Made by a program: the position numbers and the translations under genes
Part shown: positions 42,836 to 51,779 of the stretch, piece by piece
How the letters are laid out: every line of letters starts with the position of its first letter
Position numbering within the stretch: position 1 is the stretch's first letter
The notes under the pieces: generated by a model
The model's database searches: none
What the model was told of the DNA's origin: nothing
Seen by the model: the letters and a program-made list of their open reading frames with translations, nothing else
Assembly: GCA_900489925.1 (NCBI GenBank)
Contig: UEHQ01000016.1
Location: 1 to 64,000, forward strand
Origin: Hyphomicrobiales bacterium
Lineage (GTDB): Bacteria; Pseudomonadota; Alphaproteobacteria; Rhizobiales; Rhizobiaceae
Direction: 5' to 3'
Length of the DNA: 64,000 nt

Positions 42836-43792
42836 ATGAAAACGACAAGCGCATTCAAACTGATCACCGCCACTGCAGTTGCCGCTCTCTCCGTCGCAAC
42901 CGCCGTATTTGCAGCCGATCCGGACAGCTGCTCCACCGTCCATTTTTCGGACGTTGGCTGGACGGATATCACCTCGACCACCGCAACCGCAGCTGTTGTC
43001 CTCCGGGGCCTCGGCTACACCCCCGACGTCAAGGTTCTTTCCGTACCGGTGACCTACCAGTCGCTGAAGAACAAGGACATCGACATCTTCCTGGGCAACT
43101 GGATGCCGACCCAGGAAAAGGACGTTCGTCCGTTCCTCGACGACAAGTCGGTTGAATCCTTTGGCCCGAACCTCGTCGGCGCGAAATACACATTGGCGAC
43201 CAACGCCAAGGGCGCTGAACTCGGAATCAAGGATTTCAAGGATATCGCCGCTCACAAGGAAGACCTGGACGGCAAGATCTACGGCATCGAGCCTGGTAAC
43301 GACGGCAACCGCCTCGTGATGGACATGATCGACAAGGACACCTTCGGCCTCAAGGGCATGGAAGTGGTCGAATCTTCCGAACAGGGCATGCTGGCGCAGG
43401 TCGCCCGCTCCGAGAAGGAAGGCAAGCCTGTCGTCTTCCTCGGATGGGAACCGCATCCAATGAACGACAACTTCAAGCTCACCTATCTGACGGGTGGTGA
43501 CGACGTCTTCGGGCCGGACTTCGGCGGCGCGAAGGTCTTCACCAACGTTCGTGCGGGCTATCTCAACGATTGCCCGAACGTCGGCGTCATGCTCAAGAAC
43601 ATGGTCTTCTCGCTCGAGATGGAAAACCAGATCATGGGCAAGATCCTGAACGATGGCCAAGAGCCTGAAAAGGCAGCGGCGGAATGGCTGAAAGCCAATC
43701 CGACGGCACTTGACCCGTGGCTCGCCGGCGTGAAGACGCGCGACGGCAGTGCTGATGGCCTTCCGGCCGTCAAGAAAAGCCTCGGCCTCTGA
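42836..43792 (+). CDS. choX: choline ABC transporter, substrate-binding protein
   Basis: A 318-residue periplasmic binding protein with a signal peptide (ATAVAALSVATAVFAAD, cleavage near residue 23). The family stretches VHFSDVGWTDITSTTATAAV, IDIFLGNWMPTQEKDV, EPGNDGNRLVMDMIDKD and FLGWEPHPMNDNFKLTYL match rhizobial ChoX, the high-affinity choline binder. The aromatic residues in these stretches would form the choline-binding cage. It is the first gene of choXWV. A stable hairpin follows the stop, which probably favours higher levels of the binding protein than of the membrane parts. Confidence 0.95.
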   Translation: MKTTSAFKLITATAVAALSVATAVFAADPDSCSTVHFSDVGWTDITSTTATAAVVLRGLGYTPDVKVLSVPVTYQSLKNKDIDIFLGNWMPTQEKDVRPFLDDKSVESFGPNLVGAKYTLATNAKGAELGIKDFKDIAAHKEDLDGKIYGIEPGNDGNRLVMDMIDKDTFGLKGMEVVESSEQGMLAQVARSEKEGKPVVFLGWEPHPMNDNFKLTYLTGGDDVFGPDFGGAKVFTNVRAGYLNDCPNVGVMLKNMVFSLEMENQIMGKILNDGQEPEKAAAEWLKANPTALDPWLAGVKTRDGSADGLPAVKKSLGL

Positions 43793-43800
43793 TATCGAAA

Positions 43801-43826
43801 AGCGGGGTGGTCTACCCCACCCCGCT
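43801..43826 (+). other. intercistronic hairpin between choX and choW
   Basis: Arms AGCGGGGTGG (43801-43810) and CCACCCCGCT (43817-43826) form a 10-bp stem with a 6-base loop, nine bases after the choX stop. No T-run follows. It resembles the stabilising or partial-termination hairpins often found after binding-protein genes in ABC operons. Confidence 0.75.
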
Positions 43827-43873
43827 CCCGCTATCATCGCGATTGTTGTTGTTCTTTCTGGATAGGCGAGCCC

Positions 43874-44719
43874 TTGAACTGGATCACCGACTTTAAAATT
43901 CCTATTGGCCCGTGGGCGAAAGCCTTCGTGGATTGGTTGACGTCCAACGCCGACTGGTTCTTCAACCAGCTTGCCTTCATTCTTTCCCACGTCATCAACG
44001 GGCTGCTTTTCGTCCTACAGAAGCCGCATCCTTTGATCGTCGTCCTGGGCATCAGCGCCATCGCCTACTGGCTCCGCCGCTCGGTCGTCGTCGCCGTCTT
44101 CACCTGTCTTGGGCTACTGTTCATCATGAACCAGGGCTACTGGAAGGAAACGACGGAGACACTGGCGCTCGTGCTGGCCTCCACCTTCGTCAGCATGATC
44201 GTCGGCATCCCGCTCGGCATCGCGGCTGCCCGGCGCGCCTGGGTCTACTCCACGCTGCGACCGATCCTCGACTTGATGCAGACCATTCCGACTTTCGTCT
44301 ATCTGATTCCAGCGCTTATCCTTTTCGGTCTCGGCATGGTGCCCGGCCTGATCGCAACCGTCATCTTCGCGATCCCCGCCCCCATTCGACTGACGCGCCT
44401 GGGGATCATCTCGACCCCGCCCTCGCTGGTGGAAGCAGCTGAGTCCTTCGGTGCGACGCCGATGCAGGTGCTGCGCAAGGTTGAGCTTCCCTACGCCACG
44501 CCGCAGATCATGGCTGGCCTGACGCAGACGATCATGCTGTCGCTGTCGATGGTCGTCATCGCGGCCCTCGTCGGCGCCGACGGTCTCGGCGTGCCGGTCG
44601 TCCGTGCTCTGAATACCGTCAACGTCGCCAAGGGTTTCGAGGCAGGCCTCTGCATCGTCATTCTCGCGATCATTCTCGACCGAATGTTCCGCACCGCGGG
44701 TGAAGGAGATGGCGTATGA
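43874..44719 (+). CDS. choW: choline ABC transporter, permease
   Basis: A 281-residue integral membrane protein with about six helices. The binding-protein-dependent transport signature includes ESFGATPMQVLRKVELPYAT and GADGLGVPVVRALNTVNVA. The N-terminus includes LIVVLGISAIAYWLRRSVVV and the following helices. The start is a TTG behind GGCGAG; the in-frame ATG codons are too far downstream. It overlaps choV by four bases in an ATGA arrangement. The protein forms the membrane channel for ChoX-delivered choline, a precursor of the osmoprotectant glycine betaine and a carbon source. Confidence 0.94.
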   Translation: MNWITDFKIPIGPWAKAFVDWLTSNADWFFNQLAFILSHVINGLLFVLQKPHPLIVVLGISAIAYWLRRSVVVAVFTCLGLLFIMNQGYWKETTETLALVLASTFVSMIVGIPLGIAAARRAWVYSTLRPILDLMQTIPTFVYLIPALILFGLGMVPGLIATVIFAIPAPIRLTRLGIISTPPSLVEAAESFGATPMQVLRKVELPYATPQIMAGLTQTIMLSLSMVVIAALVGADGLGVPVVRALNTVNVAKGFEAGLCIVILAIILDRMFRTAGEGDGV

Positions 44720-45768
44720 GCGCGGTCCGCTTCGACAATGTCAGCATCGTCTTCGGTGACAAGCCGGAAGCCGCTCTCTCCTTGGCTGATCAGGGCAAGA
44801 CTCGTGACGAGATCGGGGCTGCAACCGGCCTCGTCCTCGGCGTCGCCGACGCTTCCCTCAGCATCGAGGAAGGCGAAATCCTCGTCCTGATGGGCCTTTC
44901 CGGTTCCGGCAAGTCGACCCTGCTGCGCGCCGTCAACGGGCTTGCCCCGGTCGTCCGCGGCGAGGTCACGGTTTCGACCGCCTCCGGTCCCTGCAATCCT
45001 TACAAGACGAGCGCCAAGGGCCTGCGCGACCTTCGCATGCATACCGTATCGATGGTCTTCCAGCAGTTCGCACTGCTCCCCTGGCGCACCGTTGCCGACA
45101 ATGTCGGCTTCGGCCTCGAACTCGCCGGCATGCCGGAAAGTGAGCGCAAGAAACGGGTCGGCGAGCAGCTTGAGCTGGTCAACCTGACGAAATGGGCCGA
45201 CCGCAAGGTAAACGAGCTTTCAGGAGGCATGCAGCAGCGCGTCGGTCTCGCCCGCGCCTTTGCAACAGGTGCGCCGATCCTTCTGATGGACGAGCCGTTC
45301 TCGGCGCTCGACCCGCTCATCCGAACCCGCCTGCAGGATGAGTTGCTCGAATTCCAACGGCGTCTCAAGAAGACGATCCTCTTCGTCTCCCACGATCTCG
45401 ACGAGGCGTTTCGCATCGGCAACCGCATCGCCATCATGGAAGGCGGGCGCATCATCCAGTGCGGTACGCCGCAGGACATCGTGAAGAACCCGGCCGACCA
45501 GTACGTCGCCGACTTCGTCCAGCACATGAACCCGATCAGCATGCTGACGGCCCAGGATGTCATGCAGCCTGGTCTGGGCCATGCCGCCGTCGGTTCCACG
45601 GTCAGCGGCACCGCCCGCGCGGAGACACCGCTGATCGACATTCTGGATGCGTTGTCGCGTCAGCCCGGCAGCATCGGCGTCGTTGAAAATGGTGCCATCA
45701 TCGGCACGATTTCGGCACAGGACGTTGTCTCGGGACTGACGCAGCATAGGCGAAAAGAACAGGCTTGA
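44716..45768 (+). CDS. choV: choline ABC transporter, ATP-binding protein
   Basis: A 350-residue ATPase. Walker A is GLSGSGKSTLLRAVNGL near residue 60, the ABC signature is LSGGMQQRVGLARAFA near 170, and Walker B is PILLMDEPFSALDPL near 190. The protein has the N-terminal extension and the C-terminal tail of glycine-betaine/choline-type ATPases (OpuAA/ProV class), the tail being shorter than a full CBS pair. It completes the choXWV operon. Its stop overlaps the first possible (TTG) start of the next gene, so a HugZ-like protein may be part of the same transcript. Confidence 0.95.
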   Translation: MSAVRFDNVSIVFGDKPEAALSLADQGKTRDEIGAATGLVLGVADASLSIEEGEILVLMGLSGSGKSTLLRAVNGLAPVVRGEVTVSTASGPCNPYKTSAKGLRDLRMHTVSMVFQQFALLPWRTVADNVGFGLELAGMPESERKKRVGEQLELVNLTKWADRKVNELSGGMQQRVGLARAFATGAPILLMDEPFSALDPLIRTRLQDELLEFQRRLKKTILFVSHDLDEAFRIGNRIAIMEGGRIIQCGTPQDIVKNPADQYVADFVQHMNPISMLTAQDVMQPGLGHAAVGSTVSGTARAETPLIDILDALSRQPGSIGVVENGAIIGTISAQDVVSGLTQHRRKEQA

Positions 45769-45800
45769 TCCCATCGTCCGCTTACGTCAGAAAAGTGGAC

Positions 45801-46556
45801 ATGAAAGATCAAGCTTCTGTAATCAGGGAAACGGACGGAGAAGCGCGCAAGCTCGCTCGCACACTTCTCCGCTCCGCCCGCTATGCCGCCATTGCCGTGA
45901 TCGACCCGGAGACGGGCTTCCCGTTTTCCAGCCGCGTTCTGCTTGGCACCGATATCGATGGCACACCCGTTATTCTCGTTTCCGGCTTGTCGGCGCATAC
46001 CCGCGCGCTCGATGCCGACTCGAGGGCATCGCTGCTGACGGGCGAGCCCGGCAAGGGCGATCCCCTCGCCTATGCTCGCCTGACGACGCAGTGCCTGGCC
46101 GAACCGGTGGACCGCGACAGTCCGATCCATGCACGCATTCGCGCACGGTTCCTCGACCGCCATGCCAAGGCAAAGCTCTATATCGACTTTCCCGATTTCC
46201 GCTTTTTCCGCCTCGTACCGCAATCCGCCAGCATGAACGGAGGCTTCGGTCGTGCTTACATTTTGACCGGCGACGACCTCACGATTCGATCGGAGGCAAA
46301 CGAGACGCTGGCAGCACGATCCGAGCAAATAGTGCGAGAACTGCTAGTCAGCCACCCCCAACTGGCCAGAAAGACAGCCCTTGCGCTCAAGGGCCCCGAC
46401 AATGCCGATTGGCGCATTTGTGGAGTGGATTGCGCCGGTTTTGACGTGATTTCAGGGGATTCGCTGCTGCGGCACGAGTTTGAAGAGGTTGCGCAGGACG
46501 CGGAATATGTTTATTTGCGTATGTCTAACATGAAATACGCAATACCTGAAATTTAG
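45801..46556 (+). CDS. HugZ-like protein with DUF2470 domain (haem-utilisation / pyridoxamine oxidase fold)
   Basis: A 251-residue protein. The N-terminal two-thirds is a split-barrel flavin/haem fold (ARTLLRSARYAAIAVIDPET, SSRVLLGTDIDGTPVILVSG, LTGEPGKGDPLAYARLT). The end is a DUF2470 domain (DWRICGVDCAGFDVISGDSL, FEEVAQDAEYVYLRM). This architecture is that of HugZ-type haem-degrading enzymes, but relatives also include proteins of unknown role. The ATG at 45801 was chosen; a TTG at 45765 overlapping choV is possible. It sits between choV and the NolR-like gene. The function in haem breakdown needs the C-terminal haem ligand, which I cannot confirm by eye. Confidence 0.78.
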   Translation: MKDQASVIRETDGEARKLARTLLRSARYAAIAVIDPETGFPFSSRVLLGTDIDGTPVILVSGLSAHTRALDADSRASLLTGEPGKGDPLAYARLTTQCLAEPVDRDSPIHARIRARFLDRHAKAKLYIDFPDFRFFRLVPQSASMNGGFGRAYILTGDDLTIRSEANETLAARSEQIVRELLVSHPQLARKTALALKGPDNADWRICGVDCAGFDVISGDSLLRHEFEEVAQDAEYVYLRMSNMKYAIPEI

Positions 46557-46567
46557 CTATATACAAT
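46552..46567 (+). promoter_or_regulatory. candidate NolR box
   Basis: TTTAG-N9-AT at 46552-46567 fits the published rhizobial NolR consensus (A/T)TTAG-N9-A(T/A). It overlaps the TAG stop codon of the HugZ-like gene and lies about 90 bases before the NolR-like start, so autoregulation is plausible. The match is short and could occur by chance. Confidence 0.4.
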
Positions 46568-46656
46568 CTTGAGACGGCGTGGGTATTTTTGATACGTCCG
46601 CTGGCTTCGGGCAGACACATGTCTTTTTGAATATAGTTTCGCATGGGATCACGATT

Positions 46657-46971
46657 ATGGACACAATCGATTTAACAGCCAACGCCAACGTTGCAGCTGC
46701 CTTGCTATCGGCAATGGCGAACCCCAAACGTCTGCTCATTCTCTGCAATCTGGTCAAAGGCGAAATTCCCGTCGGAGCCCTTGCTACCGAAGTTGGCCTC
46801 AGCCAGTCGGCCCTGTCGCAGCACCTCTCGAAGCTGCGCGCGCAGAAGCTCGTAAAGACCCGTCGCGACGCGCAGACGATCTATTATTCGAGCAGCTCCG
46901 AGCAGGTCATCAAGATCCTCGAAACCCTCCAGGACATCTATTCCGTCCAGGTTCGCACCAAGGCCGCTTAA
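46657..46971 (+). CDS. nolR: NolR-like ArsR family transcriptional regulator
   Basis: A 104-residue ArsR-type winged-helix regulator. The stretches LLSAMANPKRLLILCNLVKG, GALATEVGLSQSALSQHLSK and TRRDAQTIYYSSSSEQVIKI resemble NolR, the regulator of nodulation and core genes in Sinorhizobium/Rhizobium, more closely than metal-sensing ArsR/SmtB proteins. No Cys-Val-Cys metal site is present. The start is the ATG at 46657; an upstream in-frame Met extends by an atypical 26 residues. A NolR-box-like site lies upstream and an excellent terminator follows. Confidence 0.85.
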   Translation: MDTIDLTANANVAAALLSAMANPKRLLILCNLVKGEIPVGALATEVGLSQSALSQHLSKLRAQKLVKTRRDAQTIYYSSSSEQVIKILETLQDIYSVQVRTKAA

Positions 46972-47066
46972 CGGTCCGCTTGACATCATTTCGGCTTATA
47001 AGCCGCGTTGGCGAGTGAATACTGGTCTACGCGGCACTGCTATTTCATCACCTTTTCATATTCCTG

Positions 47067-47100
47067 AACCGGCAAACTAAGTTTGCCGGTTTTATCTTTT
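47067..47100 (+). terminator. strong intrinsic terminator of the NolR-like gene
   Basis: Arms AACCGGCAAAC (47067-47077) and GTTTGCCGGTT (47081-47091) form a perfect 11-bp stem with a 3-base loop, followed by TTATCTTTTT. It lies about 95 bases after the gene and separates it from the aminotransferase. Confidence 0.92.
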
Positions 47101-47244
47101 TCAGGCCCTCGTCGCCCGCTCTCGGTGAGACATTTCCCCGGCTTGACGCCCGGGGATGCCCTGATAATTTGACCGGGCAGTAAAAATATCGGCACTCGCC
47201 AAATACCGGGAACGGCCTCCTCAAAGGCGGCCATGGAGAACAGC

Positions 47245-48570
47245 ATGTCCAATCGCCTGAATGCCCCCAACGATCTACGCGCCTTCTGGATGCCCTTTAC
47301 GGCAAACCGGCAGTTCAAGAAGGAGCCGCGCATGTTCGTCGGCGCCAAGGACATGTACTACACCACCCACGACGGCCGGCAGGTGCTCGACGGCACGGCG
47401 GGCCTCTGGTGCGTGAATGCCGGCCATTGTCGCCCGAAGATCACCGAGGCGATCAGCCAGCAGGCGGGCGAACTCGACTACGCACCGGCCTTCCAGCTCG
47501 GCCACCCCAAGGCCTTCGAGCTGGCCAACCGCCTCGTCGACCTTGCCCCCGAGGGTCTTGATCACGTCCTCTACACCAACTCCGGTTCGGAATCGGTCGA
47601 GACCGCCCTCAAGGTCGCGCTTGCCTACCACCGCGTGAAGGGCAACGGCTCCCGCTTCCGCCTGATCGGCCGCGAACGCGGTTATCATGGCGTCAATTTC
47701 GGCGGCATCTCCGTCGGCGGCATCGTCTCGAACCGCAAGATGTTCGGCACCCTGCTCACCGGCGTCGACCACATGCCGCACACCCATCAGCCCGACAAGA
47801 ACCGCTTTACTCGCGGTGAACCGGAACATGGCGGCGACATTGCAACGGAGCTCGAGCGCATCGTCACGCTGCACGACGCCTCCACGATCGCGGCCGTGAT
47901 CGTCGAGCCGGTCTCCGGCTCCACCGGCGTCCTGATCCCGCCGAAGGGCTACCTGCAGAAGCTCCGCGAAATCTGCACCAAGCACGGCATCCTGCTGATC
48001 TTCGACGAAGTCATCACCGGCTTCGGCCGCCTCGGCGCTCCGTTCGCCGCCCAGTATTACGACGTCAAGCCCGACATCATCACCACCGCCAAGGGCCTGA
48101 CCAACGGCGTCATTCCGATGGGCGCCGTGTTTGTCACCTCCGAAATTCATGATGCCTTCATGACCGGTCCGGAGCACATGATCGAGTTCATGCACGGCTA
48201 CACCTACTCCGGCAATCCGATTGCCGCGGCGGCCGCGATCGCTACCCTCGACACCTACAAGGAAGAAGGCCTGCTGACGCGCGCAGCCGAGCTTTCCGAC
48301 TACTGGGCGGACGCACTGCACTCGCTGAAGGACTGCCCGAATGTCATCGATATCCGCAACACCGGCCTGATCGGCGCGATCGAACTCGACCCGATTGCAG
48401 GCGAACCAACCAAGCGCGCCTTCACGGCCTTCCTCAAGGCTTACGAGAAGGGGCTGCTGATCCGTACGACCGGCGACATCATCGCGCTTTCGCCGCCGCT
48501 GATCATCGAGAAACATCACATCGACGAACTTTTCGGAAAACTCCGCGAAATTCTGCAGAACAACATCTAA
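47245..48570 (+). CDS. omega-amino acid:pyruvate aminotransferase (class III)
   Basis: A 441-residue PLP-dependent class III aminotransferase. PLP lysine is K283 in IITTAKGLTNGVIPMGAV; IFDEVITGFGR provides the conserved Asp, and LYTNSGSESVETALKVAL the phosphate-binding region. The N-terminal NDLRAFWMPFTANRQFK is typical of beta-alanine / omega-amino acid:pyruvate transaminases. It may use beta-alanine, GABA or related amines. The start at 47245 was chosen because GGAG sits six bases upstream; an in-frame ATG at 47233 is possible. A strong terminator follows. Confidence 0.92.
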   Translation: MSNRLNAPNDLRAFWMPFTANRQFKKEPRMFVGAKDMYYTTHDGRQVLDGTAGLWCVNAGHCRPKITEAISQQAGELDYAPAFQLGHPKAFELANRLVDLAPEGLDHVLYTNSGSESVETALKVALAYHRVKGNGSRFRLIGRERGYHGVNFGGISVGGIVSNRKMFGTLLTGVDHMPHTHQPDKNRFTRGEPEHGGDIATELERIVTLHDASTIAAVIVEPVSGSTGVLIPPKGYLQKLREICTKHGILLIFDEVITGFGRLGAPFAAQYYDVKPDIITTAKGLTNGVIPMGAVFVTSEIHDAFMTGPEHMIEFMHGYTYSGNPIAAAAAIATLDTYKEEGLLTRAAELSDYWADALHSLKDCPNVIDIRNTGLIGAIELDPIAGEPTKRAFTAFLKAYEKGLLIRTTGDIIALSPPLIIEKHHIDELFGKLREILQNNI

Positions 48571-48582
48571 ACTGCGTTCTCA

Positions 48583-48627
48583 TAGGCCCGTTTTTGTCGG
48601 TTTCGGCAAAACGGGCCTAATTTTTTT
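48583..48627 (+). terminator. intrinsic terminator of the aminotransferase gene
   Basis: Arms TAGGCCCGTTTT (48583-48594) and AAAACGGGCCTA (48608-48619) form a 12-bp stem, followed by ATTTTTTT. It lies 13 bases after the stop. Confidence 0.93.
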
Positions 48628-48822
48628 ATCTTCTTGCGCAATCACCGGTAAATTCTTAAGAAACTTGCCGTGCACCCGTCGAAGCCAAACATGGCGGACG
48701 GGGGCATTCGCCGCGCGCGACCCGTCGTCTCTTGGCGCATCCCTTGAGGGCTGTTGTACGACCTGGGTTGGCCGCTGCGGCAGGATAGTCGCGGGTTTGA
48801 AACCCATCCAAGGAGACAAAAT

Positions 48823-49926
48823 ATGACCCTGAAGACACTGACGGCAGCGCTCGTTGCCTCCATCTCTTTCGCGCCGCTTGCCCATGCCGACATCACGATT
48901 GGCCTCATTGCGCCGTTGACCGGCCCTGTCGCCGCCTACGGCGACCAGGTGAAGAACGGCGCCCAGGCAGCCGTTGACGAGATCAACAAGAGCGGCGGCA
49001 TTCTCGGCGAGAAGGTTGTCCTGAAGTATGCAGACGACGCTGGCGAACCGAAGCAGGGCGTATCGGCAGCGAACCAGCTCGTCGGCGACGGTATCCGTTT
49101 CGTCGTCGGTCCGGTCACCTCGGGCGTTGCGATCCCGGCCTCCGACGTGCTTGCTGAAAACGGCGTCCTCATGGTCACGCCGACCGCGACCGCTCCTGAC
49201 CTGACGAAGCGCGGCCTTGCAAACGTACTGCGCACCTGCGGTCGCGACGACCAGCAGGCAGAAGTCGCCGCCAACTACGTCCTGAAGAACTTCAAGGACA
49301 AGCGCGTCGCCATCATCAACGACAAGGGCGCCTACGGTAAGGGTCTCGCTGACGCCTTCAAGGCAACACTCAACGCCGGCGGCGTCAAGGAAGTCTTCGA
49401 TGACGCGCTGACACCCGGCGACAAGGACTTCAGCGCGCTCACCAGCCGCCTGAAGGCAGAAAAGGCCGATGTCGTGTACTTCGGCGGCTATCACCCGGAA
49501 GGCGGCCTGCTCGCCCGTCAGCTGCATGACCTCTCGGTCAACGCCACGATTATCGGCGGCGACGGCCTCTCGAACAGCGAGTTCTGGAACATCGGCACCG
49601 AAGCTGCTGCCGGCACGATCTTCACCAATGCCATGGACGCGACCAAGAGCCCCGATTCCAAGGCTGCAGCCGACGCGCTGAAGGCCAAGGGCATCCCGGC
49701 TGAAGCCTTCACGCTGAACGCCTACGCCGCCGTTGAAGTCATCAAGGCCGGCATCGAAAAGGCTGGCAGCGCGGAAGATGCGGAAGCCGTTGCAACGGCG
49801 CTGAAGGCCGGCGAACCGGTCGCAACCGCCATCGGCAAGCTCACCTACGGCGAGACCGGCGACCTGACCTCGCAGAGCTTCGCGCTCTACAAGTGGGAAG
49901 GTGGCAAGATCGTTCCGGCCGAGTAA
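48823..49926 (+). CDS. branched-chain amino acid ABC transporter substrate-binding protein (LivJ/LivK type)
   Basis: A 367-residue periplasmic binding protein. It has a 22-residue signal peptide ([14 protein letters not shown]) and the Peripla_BP_6 fold seen in [40 protein letters not shown] and [20 protein letters not shown]. It binds branched-chain or related amino acids for a Liv-type transporter. No permease or ATPase genes are next to it, so it must work with a transporter encoded elsewhere, as is common in rhizobia. The start has an AAGGAGAC site. A small palindrome (GGGTTT-G-AAACCC) lies 18 bases upstream. Confidence 0.93.
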   Translation: MTLKTLTAALVASISFAPLAHADITIGLIAPLTGPVAAYGDQVKNGAQAAVDEINKSGGILGEKVVLKYADDAGEPKQGVSAANQLVGDGIRFVVGPVTSGVAIPASDVLAENGVLMVTPTATAPDLTKRGLANVLRTCGRDDQQAEVAANYVLKNFKDKRVAIINDKGAYGKGLADAFKATLNAGGVKEVFDDALTPGDKDFSALTSRLKAEKADVVYFGGYHPEGGLLARQLHDLSVNATIIGGDGLSNSEFWNIGTEAAAGTIFTNAMDATKSPDSKAAADALKAKGIPAEAFTLNAYAAVEVIKAGIEKAGSAEDAEAVATALKAGEPVATAIGKLTYGETGDLTSQSFALYKWEGGKIVPAE

Positions 49927-49954
49927 GGCTTGATCTTTCCAAAATCGAGACTCG

Positions 49955-49988
49955 ACCGGGCGCCTCAACAGCGCCCGGTTTTCGTTTG
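49955..49988 (+). terminator. intrinsic terminator of the Liv-type binding protein gene
   Basis: Arms ACCGGGCGC (49955-49963) and GCGCCCGGT (49971-49979) form a 9-bp stem with a 7-base loop, followed by TTTTCGTTT. It lies 28 bases after the stop. Confidence 0.9.
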
Positions 49989-50058
49989 GCCAACAGCGAC
50001 GATCTCGCTTTGTCCCGCTTATGGGTTATAACGAACGACACACAGCATGAGGGAAACA

Positions 50059-51756
50059 ATGACCGCCAAACTCGAACGCTTAATCGATCAGGGAACAGGC
50101 CGCGTACCGGCCGACATCGTCCTGAAAGGCGGTCGCTTCTTCGATCTCGTAACCGGTGAACTCGTCGCCTCGGACATCGCCATCTGCGGTGACAGGATCG
50201 TCGGCACCTGTGGCACCTATAAGGGCGAAGTCGAGATCGACATCTCCGGCCGCATTGTCGTCCCCGGCTTCATCGATACACATCTTCACATCGAATCGTC
50301 GCTGGTGACGCCGCATGAATTCGACCGTTGCGTCCTGCCGTACGGCGTCACGACGGTGATCTGCGATCCGCATGAGATCGCCAACGTGCTCGGCAGCGAC
50401 GGCATCCGGTTCTTCCTGGATTCGGCGCTGGAAACGATCATGGATATCCGTGTCCAGCTCTCCTCCTGCGTGCCCGCCACCCATCTCGAAACCTCGGGCG
50501 CCGACCTGCCGATCGAGAAGCTGCTCCCCTTCCGCGGCCATCCGAAGGTTATCGGCCTTGCCGAGTTCATGAACTTCCCCGGCGTGATCCACAAGGATCC
50601 CATCTGCATGGCAAAGCTCGACGCGTTTCAAGGTGAGCATATCGATGGGCACGCCCCGCTCCTCAGCGGCAACGATCTCAACGGCTATCTCTCGGCCGGC
50701 ATCCGCACCGAGCACGAATGCACCAGTGCTGCGGAAGCGCTTGAGAAGATCCGCAAGGGCATGCACATCCTGGTGCGAGAAGGCTCGGTATCGAAAGACC
50801 TCGCGGCGTTGATGCCTATCATCACCGAACGCCTGTCCCCTCACCTGGCGCTCTGCACCGACGACCGAAATCCTCTCGACATCGCCGAGCAGGGCCATCT
50901 CGACTACATGATCCGGACCGCCATCGCCAACGGCGTCGAGCCGCTTGCCATCTATCGTGCCGCCTCCATCTCCGCCGCTCGCGCCTTCGGCCTCAGGGAC
51001 CGTGGTCTTGTCGCTCCGGGCTGGCGCGCCGACCTTGTCGTGCTCGACAGCCTCGAAAGCTGCAAGGCCGAGATTGTCTTTTCCGGTGGGCGCAAGGTCA
51101 CCTCCGAGCTTTTCGCCACCCGCAAGCCTGTCGCGCCCGTCGGCCTCGACAGCGTGAAGGCCCGCCCGGTGAATGCCGCACACTTCGGCGTGCCGGTCGC
51201 CGATGGCGAAACACCTGTGATCGGCGTCATGCCGGGCAAGATCATCACCGAGCACCGCCGCTACCGGCTGCCGGTCAAGGGCAACGAAACCGCCGTGGAT
51301 CTCGGCAACGACATCATCAAGGTGGCCGTGATCGAGCGCCACGGCAAGAATGGCAACCATGCCAATGGTTTCGTTCAGGGTTTTGGCCTGAAGAAGGGTG
51401 CAATCGCATCGACCGTCGGCCACGACAGCCACAACATCTGTGTTGTCGGCGTCAGCGAGGACGACATGGCGTTCGCCGCCAACAGGCTCGGCGAAATCAA
51501 GGGCGGTTTCGTCGTCGTTGAAGACGGCAAGGTGACCGGCGAAATCGCACTGCCGATCGCTGGCCTGATGAGCCTGGAACCTTACGAGGCCGTGCGCGAC
51601 ACGCTGCACAGCTTGAGAAAAGCGGCCTATGCCCTTGGAACGACTCTGGAAGAGCCCTTCCTCCAGGTCGCCTTCCTGCCGTTGCCCGTCATCCCTCACC
51701 TCAAGATTTCGGATATGGGGATGGTGGATGTGGACAAGTTCCAATTGATCAAGTGA
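50059..51756 (+). CDS. ade: adenine deaminase
   Basis: Adenine deaminase converts adenine to hypoxanthine and ammonia in purine salvage. The 565-residue length is typical. The amidohydrolase core shows the HxH in [20 protein letters not shown], then [47 protein letters not shown] and [11 protein letters not shown]. The C-terminal domain ([20 protein letters not shown]) completes the family pattern. The start at 50059 was chosen after GGGAAAC. It is a single gene; a short hairpin overlaps the convergent end of the alpha-glucosidase. Confidence 0.95.
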   Translation: MTAKLERLIDQGTGRVPADIVLKGGRFFDLVTGELVASDIAICGDRIVGTCGTYKGEVEIDISGRIVVPGFIDTHLHIESSLVTPHEFDRCVLPYGVTTVICDPHEIANVLGSDGIRFFLDSALETIMDIRVQLSSCVPATHLETSGADLPIEKLLPFRGHPKVIGLAEFMNFPGVIHKDPICMAKLDAFQGEHIDGHAPLLSGNDLNGYLSAGIRTEHECTSAAEALEKIRKGMHILVREGSVSKDLAALMPIITERLSPHLALCTDDRNPLDIAEQGHLDYMIRTAIANGVEPLAIYRAASISAARAFGLRDRGLVAPGWRADLVVLDSLESCKAEIVFSGGRKVTSELFATRKPVAPVGLDSVKARPVNAAHFGVPVADGETPVIGVMPGKIITEHRRYRLPVKGNETAVDLGNDIIKVAVIERHGKNGNHANGFVQGFGLKKGAIASTVGHDSHNICVVGVSEDDMAFAANRLGEIKGGFVVVEDGKVTGEIALPIAGLMSLEPYEAVRDTLHSLRKAAYALGTTLEEPFLQVAFLPLPVIPHLKISDMGMVDVDKFQLIK

Positions 51757-51758
51757 AC

Positions 51759-51779
51759 GAGGCGGCCCAGAGCCGCCTC
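51759..51779. terminator. hairpin between convergent ade and alpha-glucosidase genes
   Basis: Arms GAGGCGGC (51759-51766) and GCCGCCTC (51772-51779) form an 8-bp stem with a 5-base loop between the two stops. No T-run on either strand, so termination strength is uncertain. Confidence 0.5.

Noticed and set aside
43801..43826. choX-choW hairpin as a transcription terminator
   Set aside because: There is no T-run after the stem and choW and choV must be transcribed from upstream. A stabilising or partial-stop role is more likely.
47275..48519. 414-codon minus-strand frame opposite the aminotransferase, and similar frames at 48580-49968 and 50080-51744
   Set aside because: All three lie opposite well-supported enzymes or binding proteins and have no ribosome binding sites or recognisable domains.
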